Below are positions 33,957-43,487 of a stretch of 64,000 bases of DNA, piece after piece. The notes beneath the pieces were generated by a model that was given only the letters and a program-made list of their open reading frames with translations, ran no database searches and was not told the origin of the DNA. The position numbers were made by a program, and so were the translations under genes. The stretch covers positions 1 to 64,000 of the forward strand of contig NZ_FOES01000007.1 in NCBI RefSeq assembly GCF_900110685.1. Reading direction: 5' to 3'. Source of the DNA: Piscibacillus halophilus (lineage in GTDB: Bacteria; Bacillota; Bacilli; Bacillales; Alkalibacillaceae). The number at the start of each line of letters is the position of its first letter. The first letter of the stretch is position 1.

Positions 33957-34466
33957 CTATGTCAAATACGGTTTGAGGACCGGGCGTAGTTTGCGCTTTA
34001 CCTCTTTCCCCCAGCCTTTCACCGCATCGATTGTTACATGCTCCTCAGTAGCTATTTCTTTTATCCCCTTTCCTTCTACAATTCGCTTCTGAACATATAT
34101 CCATTGTTTTTCGGTTAAAGCTCCACGTACTAATTCCCAAAACATCGGGTCAAAATTTTCGATACTCGCATCATGTTCAGCTTCTTCTTGAAAAAATTCA
34201 CTAACGGTTTCTCGCTCAATTAATCGACTCTTTTTGCGAATTAAATCAATGAGTCGACTTCGGATCGTGATGTATGTAATCTTCGAGAATGAGTCACGAT
34301 CATAATATTTTTGATAAGATTCCCATAAAGCAATTAACCCCTGTTGATAAAACTCCCCTTCCCGGTCTTGGATGTTTAGTTTGTGAATGAGGTGGTAAAT
34401 CATGCTTTCATATTGCTTCAACACCTCGCTAAAATGACACGTTTGGTCTTGTAACATATTTGGCAT
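33957..34466 (-). CDS. Sigma-70 family RNA polymerase sigma factor
   Basis: Region 2 is seen as GEFYQQGLIALWESYQKY...SFSKITYITIRSRLIDLIRK (about 38-80), and region 4 as ALTEKQWIYVQKRIVEGKGIKEIATEEHVTIDAVKGWGKEVKRKL near the end, containing the helix-turn-helix. The short form without regions 1 and 3 resembles ECF or ComX/SigH-like factors. ATG 34466 (MPNMLQDQ) lies after AAGGAGGG; the longer frame would contain that site. No anti-sigma gene is adjacent, so control is unclear. Confidence 0.75.
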   Translation of the reverse strand: MPNMLQDQTCHFSEVLKQYESMIYHLIHKLNIQDREGEFYQQGLIALWESYQKYYDRDSFSKITYITIRSRLIDLIRKKSRLIERETVSEFFQEEAEHDASIENFDPMFWELVRGALTEKQWIYVQKRIVEGKGIKEIATEEHVTIDAVKGWGKEVKRKLRPVLKPYLT

Positions 34467-34740
34467 GGTATCTACGCCCTCCTTTTTCTTAATCATAAAA
34501 TAGAGCGAATCTAGAAAAATGTCATCTTACTTTTTAATAGAAAAAGTTCATCATTAGGTTAGAAAAATTAATTTTCTTATATAAAATACATATTTTTTGT
34601 CAGAAAACTACTTAAAAAGTAAAAAAATTGAAAGATAGATTTCTATATATAGTATCGTCACTCAAATAGGAATGGTGTGGGGGAATGTGTGACTTTCTGG
34701 AAAGAAAATGGATTCTTTTTGACCGATTCAGGCAAATAAC

Positions 34741-34770
34741 TTGATTTTTGATGATTGCTTTAAGTACTAT
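34741..34770 (+). promoter_or_regulatory. Promoter of the FMN reductase gene
   Basis: TTGATT (34741-34746), an 18-base spacer and TACTAT (34765-34770) precede the gene at 34805. The rest of the 340-base gap 34467-34804 is A+T-rich and holds nothing else I can identify. Confidence 0.5.
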
Positions 34771-34804
34771 GAAAACTAGCATTTTACAACAGGAGTGAAT
34801 TGAG

Positions 34805-35371
34805 ATGGGTATCAAAGTTGTCGGAATTAGTGGTAGTCATAGAAAAGATTCGTTGAATAAAAAATTACTAGACTTCGTGGCTGAGCAGTTGCCACAGGAA
34901 GTAGAATATGAATATGCGGATTTCTCAAATGTTCCGTTATTTAATCAAGATCAAGAGGAGCCAATTCCTGAGAGTGTAAAAGTTTTTAAGGGAAAAGTTG
35001 AATCGGCAGACATTGTGTTGTTCGCAACACCAGAATATAATGGTTCGATTTCAGGTGTGTTGAAAAATGGAATCGATTGGTTATCTCGTCCTGCCGGTCA
35101 AAACTCTTTAACTGGAAAAGTAGCTGGAGTAATGGGTGCGGCTCCTGGACAAGGTGGTACACTTAAGGCACAGCTACACTTACGTGAGATTTTAAGTCAC
35201 ATGAATGTGGATGTTCCTGGACAACCGCGTGTTATGTGTAATTTTGCTGGTGAGAAAATGAAAGAGGCTCGTCTTGTGCTAGAAGGTAAAGAGTTAGAGT
35301 CGGTTGAGAATTTAATCAAACGTTTGATTAAAATGGCTAATGCTTATAAACAAGAACCTGTGACGGTTTAA
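34805..35371 (+). CDS. NADPH-dependent FMN reductase
   Basis: GISGSHRKDSLNKKLL (7-22) is the FMN phosphate loop and ATPEYNGSISGVLKNGIDWLSR (about 74-95) the isoalloxazine-binding stretch of the flavodoxin-like FMN_red family. It reduces FMN, quinones or azo dyes with NAD(P)H. The 188-residue protein is cytosolic; ATG 34805 follows CAGGAGTG. It is a single gene. Confidence 0.85.
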   Translation: MGIKVVGISGSHRKDSLNKKLLDFVAEQLPQEVEYEYADFSNVPLFNQDQEEPIPESVKVFKGKVESADIVLFATPEYNGSISGVLKNGIDWLSRPAGQNSLTGKVAGVMGAAPGQGGTLKAQLHLREILSHMNVDVPGQPRVMCNFAGEKMKEARLVLEGKELESVENLIKRLIKMANAYKQEPVTV

Positions 35372-35576
35372 TTTATGATGAAGTCCTATCGTTAATTGAT
35401 TACGATGGGGCTTTTTATTTTGTAAACCTTTAACAACCATTTTCTTATCTTCTAAAACATCTTCCTTTCAAAACTTAAGAAAAATCGACCCTTTTGAGCC
35501 AATAGTTCTTTTGTCTTATGTACTCGCACCACTATAGGCAGGTGTGCATATGATGTTCCAAAAGGGGGACATCATT

Positions 35577-36992
35577 ATGGAATTAACAATTGCGCATTGG
35601 CTATATGCGCTCGTGACGCTCGTCGTAATTTTGACGATGGTGTTTCGAAAAGGCGTTGTGCTCCCGACGCTTCTAGGAACGTTCCTCGTCGCTTGGATTT
35701 ACAAAGGGAGTTTAGTCACTGGCTTTACCGCCGTGTTTAATGCCAACTTAACCGCGGCGAAAGAGCTGTTTAGTATCTTTTTAATCATTACATTTATGGT
35801 GGCGTTGTTACATTCGTTAAAGGATATTGGGGCTGATCAGCAGATGATTGCTCCAGTCCAAATAGTAATGACGAATGGGCATGTAGCTTTCCTTGTATTA
35901 GTAGGAACCACTTTTGTTATATCGTTATTTTTCTGGCCAACTCCGGCTGTGCCGTTAATTGGAGCATTATTAATACCTGCGGCGGTCAGAGTGGGGCTTC
36001 CAGTCATGGGTGCAGCTATGATTGTCGCATTGGCAGGGCAAGGGATGGCCCTTGCAGCTGACTATGTTATTCAAGTCGCACCGATGTTAAGTGCTTCATC
36101 TGCCGGAGTCGAAACGGGGGTAGTGGCTGATAAAGCATTAATATTATCACTTGTAACAGGTATTGTAGCTATTACACTCGCATACTTTATGATTCGTAAA
36201 CAAATTCGTAAACCGAATGACCCAGCGAATGTTGATTCATTAAAACAATTACCAGGTCAAGAAGATGTTGAAGTTGTTTCGAATAATGAAAAATGGAAGA
36301 AGTTTTTCGCTGTATTAGTACCTTTAGCTATGTTAGGTGTCATGATTTTCATGGTGTACACCAAATTTGAAGGTGGTCGCTCGGGAGGTTTTGAAGGTGG
36401 AGATGGTGCAGCCTTAATTGGTGGTGTCGCCGTCATCTTATTAGCCTTTGCCACTATGGCTTATGGCAAAGTTAAGGCTTTAGACCGTGTGAGCGAGCAT
36501 ATTGTGAGTGGCTTCGTCTTTGCTTTTAAAGCGATGGGACCCGTTATCCCGATTGCAGGGTTTTTCTTCTTAGGGAGTAGTGAATTTGCAGGGAATATAT
36601 TAAGTATGGGAGAAGCTGAACCCCCAGGTTTCTTGTTCGATTTAGTGCAAGCGGGACAAAATGCTATTCCAGAAAGTGCCTTTTTAACGGCTTTTGGAAT
36701 CCTAATTATTGGGATTATAACAGGTCTAGACGGTTCAGGCTTCTCAGGCCTTCCTCTAACAGGTGCTCTTTCTGGCGCACTGGCTAATGGAGGTCTCGAT
36801 CCATCGACACTGGCAGCTGTTGGGCAGATGGGGTCTATTTGGACTGGTGGAGGAACGATTGTGGCTTGGTCATCCCTTGTAGCAGTGGCTGGGTTCTGTG
36901 GCGTTTCCGCACTCGATCTCGCTAGGAAAAACTTTATCCCTGTCATGATCGGGCTCATCGTCTCGACGCTAGTCGCTCTTTGGATTTGGTAG
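35577..36992 (+). CDS. Multi-span permease, possibly organic anion transporter
   Basis: The protein of 471 residues has about 12 helices, a cytoplasmic loop near 205-245 (IRKQIRKPNDPANVD...), and glycine-rich helices such as GIITGLDGSGFSGLPLTGALSGALANGG, which resemble re-entrant segments of ion-transporter superfamily members (GntP, CitM, DctM types). ATG 35577 follows AAAAGGGGG; the earlier in-frame start 35544 has no site. The substrate is unknown. Confidence 0.65.
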   Translation: MELTIAHWLYALVTLVVILTMVFRKGVVLPTLLGTFLVAWIYKGSLVTGFTAVFNANLTAAKELFSIFLIITFMVALLHSLKDIGADQQMIAPVQIVMTNGHVAFLVLVGTTFVISLFFWPTPAVPLIGALLIPAAVRVGLPVMGAAMIVALAGQGMALAADYVIQVAPMLSASSAGVETGVVADKALILSLVTGIVAITLAYFMIRKQIRKPNDPANVDSLKQLPGQEDVEVVSNNEKWKKFFAVLVPLAMLGVMIFMVYTKFEGGRSGGFEGGDGAALIGGVAVILLAFATMAYGKVKALDRVSEHIVSGFVFAFKAMGPVIPIAGFFFLGSSEFAGNILSMGEAEPPGFLFDLVQAGQNAIPESAFLTAFGILIIGIITGLDGSGFSGLPLTGALSGALANGGLDPSTLAAVGQMGSIWTGGGTIVAWSSLVAVAGFCGVSALDLARKNFIPVMIGLIVSTLVALWIW

Positions 36993-37007
36993 ATTGATAT
37001 CATTGAG

Positions 37008-37043
37008 ACTACCCGGTGCTCAGTGCACCTGAGTAGTTTTTTT
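37008..37043 (+). terminator. Terminator of the permease gene
   Basis: ACTAC-CGGTGC (37008-37019) pairs with GCACC-GTAGT (37025-37037) with small bulges; seven T follow. Confidence 0.65.
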
Positions 37044-37115
37044 ATGCTTATTTCGGTAAGTTTAGCCTTTCATTTAATGTTATGATAATGGTAATAATAC
37101 GAATAGGTGATTAGA

Positions 37116-38219
37116 ATGGAACGTCATTTAGTTTGGATTTGGCTAACCTTATTGCTCGTTACATGGGGAGTCGGATTAGGGGATTTCTCATATGTAAGTT
37201 CAATACAATATCTCGGAAGTGCTGCTTTTTTTGCAATCATTTTTCTTATACCATTATTTAGGAAAAATTTCTTTGCAACCAGTGTCGTGTTGAGTGCAGC
37301 AGGCATTATTGTAACGGTTGTGTTTTGGGAAAATGCTTCTCCGTTAACTGTTATACTTTTTACATATCTAACGGGTGAAATTATTTATCGATTAAAAGGT
37401 CGACATGCTATCATCACAGGAATAGTTCAATTGATCAGCTTTAACCTTCTGTCACCTGTTTCATATCCTTTTTCTGTAATTTATTCATTTTTTCTTGTTA
37501 TAGTAGCTTTTCTCGCTTACCAACGTTTAAATCAACTGGAGGAAGCGGACTCCAGATACCAAGCGCTTTTACATGAATATCGAAAAATAAAGCTGAAGTC
37601 TGCCTCGGATGAAAAGCTTGCACGCCAAGAGGAACGTACCCACATTGGTCGGGAGATTCACGACAGGGTTGGACATAAGTTGACGAACCTATTAATGCAG
37701 TTAGAAGTGGCTCGATTAGAAGCTAATCAAGATACGGAAGAACGGTTACATATGTTAAAAGATTTAGCAAAAGATAGCTTAGAAGAAACTCGACGTGCCG
37801 TAAAAGCAATGGACCATGATGAAATTGGTGGTTTATCAGCGATTATTCGATTGATTCGTAAGCTTGAAGCAGAGAACTATATTCGAATTCATTTTTCGGT
37901 GAAAAATCGCGCCTTTTCAGCGGAATTAGACGTTGATCAAACCGTCGCCGTTTATCGTGCGGTTCAAGAAGCTTTGACGAATGTGATGCGCCATAGTTCA
38001 GAGCGGGAAGCTACGATCTTATTTGAATCTCCAGGAGAGAGTGTTTTTCGTTTTGAAGTCTCAAATCCTATACAAGAGGGTTATCAGTTTCAAGTAGGTT
38101 ATGGACTAAAATCGATGCAAAAACGGATTGAGAATGTGGGAGGTCAAGTTGATGTTTTGACTTATCAAAATAGATTTATTTTGCGGGGTACTTTGCCGAT
38201 AGTAAGAATGGGGGAATGA
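37116..38219 (+). CDS. Sensor histidine kinase, LnrJ-like
   Basis: About five or six N-terminal helices (1-135) with hardly any extracellular loop precede a coiled coil and a HisKA_3 dimerisation helix: RTHIGREIHDRVGHKLTNLL with the phosphorylated His182. An HATPase_c domain follows (AVQEALTNVMRHS as N box, VGYGLKSMQKRIE as G box). Such intramembrane-sensing kinases detect cell-envelope stress. ATG 37116 follows AGGTGA. It overlaps the regulator gene by 4 bp. The gene order matches lnrJKLMN of B. subtilis, which responds to linearmycin-type polyenes. Confidence 0.85.
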   Translation: MERHLVWIWLTLLLVTWGVGLGDFSYVSSIQYLGSAAFFAIIFLIPLFRKNFFATSVVLSAAGIIVTVVFWENASPLTVILFTYLTGEIIYRLKGRHAIITGIVQLISFNLLSPVSYPFSVIYSFFLVIVAFLAYQRLNQLEEADSRYQALLHEYRKIKLKSASDEKLARQEERTHIGREIHDRVGHKLTNLLMQLEVARLEANQDTEERLHMLKDLAKDSLEETRRAVKAMDHDEIGGLSAIIRLIRKLEAENYIRIHFSVKNRAFSAELDVDQTVAVYRAVQEALTNVMRHSSEREATILFESPGESVFRFEVSNPIQEGYQFQVGYGLKSMQKRIENVGGQVDVLTYQNRFILRGTLPIVRMGE

Positions 38220-38860
38220 ATCAAATGATTCGCGTGCTAATCGCTGAAGATCAATCGTTGGTCATGCAAGGCTTGAAAATGATGATTGAGACGGATTCGG
38301 AATTGAAAGTAACAGGAGAGGCAAGAAATGGGAAAGAAGCGGTTGAACTTTGTGAAAAAAATTGGTTCGACCTGGCGATTTTAGATATTCGTATGCCTGA
38401 AATGGATGGTCTCGAAGCGGCTAAAATCATTCGTGAACGTTGGCCAGAAATAAAGGTATTAATGCTAACTACGTTTAATGATGATGAGTATGCACTTGAG
38501 GCATTACGAATAGGAGCACACGGCTATATGTTAAAGGATGCTGATGCGGATTCATTAATCAAGTCGATTAAAAATTGCTTGAACGGTGGCCTGCACATCC
38601 AGGGAGAAGTTGCAGCAAAAGTGGTACCTCGATTACTTGAAAAAGAGAATCCTTCACCTAAACTTCATCATACACTCACCCCAAGAGAAACAGACATTTT
38701 ACGACGGATTGGCGAGGGAAAAAGTAATAAAGAAATCGCAGAAGAATTAGCTTTATCGGTTGGAACGGTCAAAAACCATATCAGTGTTCTTTTAGATAAA
38801 CTCGATTTGCGCGACCGCACACAATTAGCTATATTTGCAATTAGAAATGGCTTGGTTTAG
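38216..38860 (+). CDS. NarL-type response regulator, LnrK-like
   Basis: The receiver domain (5-120) has the acidic pair ED (11-12) and the phosphorylation site Asp57 in AILDIRMPEMDG, with conserved Lys near MLKDAD. The LuxR-type helix-turn-helix follows at about 150-210 (LTPRETDILRRIGEGKSNKEIA...). It would be phosphorylated by the upstream kinase and control the adjacent transporter genes. Start codon and kinase stop overlap (ATGA), so translation is coupled. Confidence 0.9.
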   Translation: MNQMIRVLIAEDQSLVMQGLKMMIETDSELKVTGEARNGKEAVELCEKNWFDLAILDIRMPEMDGLEAAKIIRERWPEIKVLMLTTFNDDEYALEALRIGAHGYMLKDADADSLIKSIKNCLNGGLHIQGEVAAKVVPRLLEKENPSPKLHHTLTPRETDILRRIGEGKSNKEIAEELALSVGTVKNHISVLLDKLDLRDRTQLAIFAIRNGLV

Positions 38861-38914
38861 GGGTTGATTGAAGTAAAATAAAAAAAGTGACTTAGGTCAT
38901 GGTTGAAAGTGACG

Positions 38915-38945
38915 GAAGGCAGTGTTGGCACTGCCTTCTTTTTTA
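38915..38945 (+). terminator. Terminator between regulator and transporter genes
   Basis: GAAGGCAGTG (38915-38924), loop TTGG, CACTGCCTTC (38929-38938), then six T. It splits the locus into a two-component unit and a transporter unit, so the transporter must have its own promoter or depend on readthrough. Confidence 0.8.
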
Positions 38946-38982
38946 TATATTAGAGTTAGATTGATGTGAGGGAGAGTTGCTA

Positions 38983-39915
38983 ATGTTAGAGACAGTGGAT
39001 TTGAAAAAGGTTTTTAAACAAAATGTAGCGGCCGATGATGTGAATTTATACCTTGATCGAGGTGAATCGGTAGGACTTCTTGGACCAAATGGTGCAGGGA
39101 AATCAACGACGATTTCGATGATTTCAACGTTACTGAAGCCGACCTCTGGTGAAGTGAAATGGCATGGAGATTCAGTGATTAAAAATCCTAGCCTCATCAG
39201 AGATGTATTAGGGGTAGTGCCACAAGAGATTGCATTATATGAAGAGTTGACAGCTCTTGAGAATCTCAGGTTTTTCGGAAAAATATATGGGATTAAAGGG
39301 AAGCAGCTCGAAACGAAAATTACTGAAGTATTAGAAATTGTAGGCTTAACGGATCGACAAAAAGAATTGGTTAAACATTACTCTGGCGGGATGAAGCGTC
39401 GGATTAATATTGCTGTCGCTCTTTTACATGAGCCAGAAATTATTATTATGGATGAACCGACTGTTGGGATTGATCCACAGTCGAGGAACTATATTTTAGA
39501 GATGGTTCGTCAATTGAACAAAGAAAAAGGTATGACGGTATTGTATACGAGTCATTACATGGAAGAAGTAGAACGACTTTGTGATCGAATCTATATCATG
39601 GATCACGGTAAAGTGATCGCAACAGGTACGAAGGAAGAACTCACAAGTATTCTATCAAGTGAGGAAACTATATTAATTGAACTTGATCAGTCTTATCCTC
39701 AGTTAGTTGAAAAAATTAAACAGACAGATGGTGTCTTACAAGTTGTGGAACATGAACAAGAGATCAAGTTGATTGTACCAAAAGGTAACCGTCTCCTTGG
39801 AAAGATATTTCAATTGGCTGAACAAGAGCAAGCACAAATTACAAGCATTAATGTTCAGATCCCGACTTTAGAGGATGTGTTTTTACATTTAACAGGGCGA
39901 AAGTTAAGAGATTAG
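38983..39915 (+). CDS. ABC transporter ATP-binding protein, LnrL-like
   Basis: Walker A GPNGAGKST (about 36-44), the Q-loop VVPQEIALYEELT, signature YSGGMKRRINIAVAL and Walker B IIIMDEPTVGIDP form one complete ABC ATPase (310 residues). The C-terminal extension is typical of drug-export ABC-2 systems such as DrrA and LnrL. It drives the two permeases encoded next. ATG 38983 follows GGGAGAG; an in-frame TTG lies 6 bases earlier. Confidence 0.9.
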   Translation: MLETVDLKKVFKQNVAADDVNLYLDRGESVGLLGPNGAGKSTTISMISTLLKPTSGEVKWHGDSVIKNPSLIRDVLGVVPQEIALYEELTALENLRFFGKIYGIKGKQLETKITEVLEIVGLTDRQKELVKHYSGGMKRRINIAVALLHEPEIIIMDEPTVGIDPQSRNYILEMVRQLNKEKGMTVLYTSHYMEEVERLCDRIYIMDHGKVIATGTKEELTSILSSEETILIELDQSYPQLVEKIKQTDGVLQVVEHEQEIKLIVPKGNRLLGKIFQLAEQEQAQITSINVQIPTLEDVFLHLTGRKLRD

Positions 39916-39927
39916 GAGGGGAAAAGT

Positions 39928-41205
39928 ATGTGGACGTTTCTTAAAAAAGATATGCTCGTATTGGTTCGAGATAAGACGGAATTAGCTGTTCTAGTCTTGA
40001 TGCCCCTCATTCTCACTGCCATTTTAGGTTTTGCCCTAGGAAGCATTATGTCTGGTGACACTGAGTCTATTGAGGCTAAAATTGCGGTGGTTCAGCAAGA
40101 TGATCCTGAATCAGGCGTGGAGACTTTTTTATCAGAAATAGATAGCCTTCCAATACCAGATCAGGCAAAAGTGGAAATGGGCGATGCGGCAGAATCATAT
40201 AACCCAGCAGCTATTATTGAAGAGGCTATAAAGGAAACAGAATTATACGAGTTGGATTATTTAAATTATCAAGAGGCAAAAGACGCTTTACAAGAGGAAG
40301 AAGTCGTTGCGATTTTAAGGATTCCCGAGGGGTTTACGTACGATGCATTAACAAATTTAATGTTGGAGAATGGTTCAGGTGCTGAGTTATTCGTTGAAAA
40401 AGATGAGCACGATGCTTTTTCAAACAGCGTTTTTGAAGATGTAGTAGATGTGATTGTGGATCAAATGAACACGGTGTCTGCGATTGCAAAAGTATCAGGA
40501 GAAAATGGCGTATCAGCAATTGATGAGACGGCTCCTAGCTCTACTGAACAAATCGGTGGAATGGAGAGTGTTACGGATCGTGACTCTATGTCTTCTGTGC
40601 AATATTATACGTTTGGAATGATTGCGATGTTTGCGTTATACATTGCATCAACGGTTGCTACAAAAGCGTACAATGAACAGCTTCAACACGTATTCAATCG
40701 AATTATATTATCCGGAAAACATCCTTTTATATATTTGTCCGGAAAAGGGATCTCGAGTTTCTTATTAGTTTGTTTACAAGTATTAATTTTAATCTCAGCA
40801 TCCATTTTTATTTTTAATTCATTTGATGTTGAGTCACTAGTTGATATAGCGGGTATGGCTTTAATTACAGTGGTTTATGCCTTATGTATAGGCGCGTTTG
40901 GAGCATTACTTACGTCACTTACGATGAGAGCTAATAGTGAAGCGGTCACGGGAATTTTTTCAGGATTTATTGTGAGTATATTAGCCTTTCTAGGTGGAAG
41001 TTTTATTCCGAAAACTCAAATGCCAGATATCATTAATCTGCTAGGGGAGTGGACCCCAAATGGCTTAGCACTAACAGCGTACCTTCAATGGTCACAAGGA
41101 TTAGGATTTGAATATATTGTCCCTTCGTTAACACGAATACTGGTGATCACAGTCGTGATTTGGTTGATCAGTATCATAATTTTCCCTAGAAAGAAGGTGG
41201 TATAA
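39928..41205 (+). CDS. ABC-2 type permease, LnrM-like
   Basis: This 425-residue protein has one N-terminal helix (about 20-38), a large extracellular loop (about 45-225) and five helices toward the C-terminus, the ABC2_membrane_3 layout, ending with NLLGEWTPNGLALTAYLQW before the last helix. It forms the export channel with the next gene product. It starts at ATG 39928 behind GGAGGGG, 12 bp after the ATPase gene. Confidence 0.88.
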   Translation: MWTFLKKDMLVLVRDKTELAVLVLMPLILTAILGFALGSIMSGDTESIEAKIAVVQQDDPESGVETFLSEIDSLPIPDQAKVEMGDAAESYNPAAIIEEAIKETELYELDYLNYQEAKDALQEEEVVAILRIPEGFTYDALTNLMLENGSGAELFVEKDEHDAFSNSVFEDVVDVIVDQMNTVSAIAKVSGENGVSAIDETAPSSTEQIGGMESVTDRDSMSSVQYYTFGMIAMFALYIASTVATKAYNEQLQHVFNRIILSGKHPFIYLSGKGISSFLLVCLQVLILISASIFIFNSFDVESLVDIAGMALITVVYALCIGAFGALLTSLTMRANSEAVTGIFSGFIVSILAFLGGSFIPKTQMPDIINLLGEWTPNGLALTAYLQWSQGLGFEYIVPSLTRILVITVVIWLISIIIFPRKKVV

Positions 41206-42306
41206 GTGAAAGCATTATTCTTACTTCAATGGCAACGTTTGAAAAGAGAACCACTTCTCATGGGCTCAATGCTTGTCATGACAATTGTTTTTGTTATAGT
41301 CATTGGCGGATTTAATGGAAATAGTCAGATTAGTGTTCCAACATACTTTGATCATTCAATTCAAAATCAAGAAGAAGTGTTAGATCATTTAAATGAGTCA
41401 ACTACTGGGTTTGAGTTTTTTGAAACGGATGAAGAGTCGGTGCGTGAAAAAGTAGCTCTTGGAGAATACAGTTATGCTGTCAAAATGATGCAAGATGATT
41501 ACCGGATTCTAACGATGACGGAAGGTAGTAATATACAGTCAGTGGATCAAGTTTTACGTCAATATATGACAAGTGAAAATCTATTAAATGAAGCATCAGC
41601 CCAAGCCGATGACCCAGAAGCTTTTAAAGAACGGGTAAGCGAATTAAGGTTGACACCACCCGTATCGGTCACAAGTATTGATGCTGGCTCAGGTGATACG
41701 ACAGGCTATAACCAGAAGTTACAAACTCTGTTTGGTATGACACTTTTCTTTTCACTTTATACCATTATGTTCAGTCTAGGGAAAATCGCCTTAGAAAAAC
41801 AAACAGGAACGATGAATCGTATTATTTTATCTCCCGTTAAAAAGTGGCAAGTGTATCTAGGTTACATGGGGTACTCCTTCTTAATCGGCTTTTCTCAAAT
41901 TTTATTTGTTGTATTGCTTTTTAAGTATGGATTTGGATTTGAAGTAGGGGACCAAATGCTGGCTATTGTGTTGACGATTGCTTGCTTTGTATTTGCGATT
42001 GTTTCGCTTTCCATGTTGATTTTAGGGTTAATTAAGTCTTATCAACAATTGAACGCCGTTATACCAATTGTTACAGTAAGCATGGCTATGATTGGTGGTG
42101 CATATTGGCCGTTAGATATTGTTACTAATGACATACTTCTCACGATTGCTAGAATCGACCCTATCACGTATGCAATGGAAGCATTGACCTCGGTCTCTAT
42201 GTATGACAATGGAATTTCTGCTATCTATGATTCATTAGCTATTTTAGTTCTCATAGGTGTTTTATGTATGGGGATAGGTGTGAACCTGATGGAGAGAAAA
42301 GCTTAA
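41206..42306 (+). CDS. ABC-2 type permease, LnrN-like
   Basis: GTG 41206 directly follows the stop of the first permease; AAGGTGG lies in the end of that gene. The 366-residue protein repeats the architecture of its partner: one N-terminal helix, an outside loop (about 40-170) and five or six C-terminal helices, ending in GVNLMERKA. Together the two likely export or expel a membrane-active antibiotic. The 20-bp repeat array begins 8 bp after its stop codon. Confidence 0.88.
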   Translation: MKALFLLQWQRLKREPLLMGSMLVMTIVFVIVIGGFNGNSQISVPTYFDHSIQNQEEVLDHLNESTTGFEFFETDEESVREKVALGEYSYAVKMMQDDYRILTMTEGSNIQSVDQVLRQYMTSENLLNEASAQADDPEAFKERVSELRLTPPVSVTSIDAGSGDTTGYNQKLQTLFGMTLFFSLYTIMFSLGKIALEKQTGTMNRIILSPVKKWQVYLGYMGYSFLIGFSQILFVVLLFKYGFGFEVGDQMLAIVLTIACFVFAIVSLSMLILGLIKSYQQLNAVIPIVTVSMAMIGGAYWPLDIVTNDILLTIARIDPITYAMEALTSVSMYDNGISAIYDSLAILVLIGVLCMGIGVNLMERKA

Positions 42307-42314
42307 TCTTTGGA

Positions 42315-42374
42315 TATGCGCGAAAAATTAATTTTATGCGCGCTTTTTCTGAATTATGCGCGTTTCAATTTAAG
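42315..42374. repeat. Three units of exactly 20 bp with core TATGCGCG
   Basis: TATGCGCG occurs at 42315, 42335 and 42355, each followed by 12 variable A+T-rich bases, so the period is exactly 20. It lies between convergent genes, right after the permease stop and before the shared terminator at 42400. It is G+C-rich only in the core, against A+T-rich surroundings. Confidence 0.8.
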
Positions 42375-42399
42375 AGAGGTTAATTTAATGAAAAAATAA

Positions 42400-42424
42400 A
42401 AGGCACCCAAGCTTAGGGTGCCTT
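42400..42424. terminator. Terminator between convergent lnrN-like gene and htpX
   Basis: AAGGCACCC (42400-42408) pairs with GGGTGCCTT (42416-42424); flanks are A-rich on the left and T-containing on the right, so it can serve both directions. Confidence 0.75.
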
Positions 42425-42432
42425 CATTTATA

Positions 42433-43338
42433 TTATTTTGCACGTAATCTTGCAATACGATCATCTAAATCAGGGTGAGATGAGAATAAGTTCATTTTCC
42501 CTTTGTTATTAATCTTAAGCGTTTGTACCGCGTTGTCTTCATGCTGTGGATCACGAACACGGTTAACCTGCTGTTTTAATGCTTCAAGGGCGTGAATCAT
42601 TTTATCTTTACCTGCTAAATCCGCTCCTCCACGGTCTGCGTGATACTCACGGTAACGCGAGTATGCAAAGACGACAATCGAGCCTAAAATGGAGAATAAG
42701 ATTTGGAAAATAATAATCGCTGCGAAGTGAACGACAAAACGCATTTCTTCTTTAACAAAACTTGATACAATACTTGCGACAATACGTGATAAGAATACAA
42801 CGAATGTGTTCACGACACCTTGTAAAAGTGTCATAGTAACCATATCACCATTCGCAACGTGTGCCACTTCGTGAGCTAGCACACCTTCAACAGCATCATC
42901 ATCCATGGATTCAAGTAAGCCAGATGAAACCGCCACAAGTGAACGCTTCTTCGACGGACCTGTCGCAAATGCGTTTACCTCACGTGAGTTGTAGATTCCA
43001 ACCTCAGGCATATGCATTAGACCGGCTGTGCGTGAAAGACGGTGAACACGATCCACTAATTCTTTTTCGCGTGCGGACATCGTCTTGCTAGGGTCGATGA
43101 CACGAACACCCATCATTTTCTTAGCCATCCAACGGGACATCGCTAATGAAATAAAGGCTCCTGTAAAACCTACAACAATACTAAAGACCGCTAGAGTTCC
43201 AAAGTCTAGTGTGCTTACCCCATTAACACCACTAATGTTGCCTAAATCAAAGAATGACGTTAAAGCATACCATACGACAACAATAGTTGTCATGACGAGA
43301 ATGTTGGTTAATAAGAAAAACAATATTCGTTTGCCCAA
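42433..43338 (-). CDS. htpX: Membrane zinc protease HtpX
   Basis: The zinc site HEVAH is at 156-160, with a third ligand Glu in [17 protein letters not shown]. Four helices (about 7-25, 48-68, 170-190, 200-230) place the active site in the cytosol. HtpX degrades damaged membrane proteins under stress. The start is TTG 43338 (MGKRILFFL) behind AGGGGGA. The length of 301 is usual. Confidence 0.92.
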   Translation of the reverse strand: MGKRILFFLLTNILVMTTIVVVWYALTSFFDLGNISGVNGVSTLDFGTLAVFSIVVGFTGAFISLAMSRWMAKKMMGVRVIDPSKTMSAREKELVDRVHRLSRTAGLMHMPEVGIYNSREVNAFATGPSKKRSLVAVSSGLLESMDDDAVEGVLAHEVAHVANGDMVTMTLLQGVVNTFVVFLSRIVASIVSSFVKEEMRFVVHFAAIIIFQILFSILGSIVVFAYSRYREYHADRGGADLAGKDKMIHALEALKQQVNRVRDPQHEDNAVQTLKINNKGKMNLFSSHPDLDDRIARLRAK

Positions 43339-43487
43339 TCTATTTTCCCCCTGCTTGTTTGATGTAATTTTCAGTCAATATTATACCACGAAAACGTCCC
43401 TGAATAAATGAATTCGGTGTGACATTGTAACAGGTCAACCTTCTATAGGCATATGTTATAAAAACTAAGGATTAAAGGAGGAGAAAA

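Noticed and set aside
36461-37003. 180-codon minus-strand frame opposite the permease
   Set aside because: Proline- and serine-rich shadow of the membrane-protein codons, with no ribosome site; the plus-strand permease explains the region.
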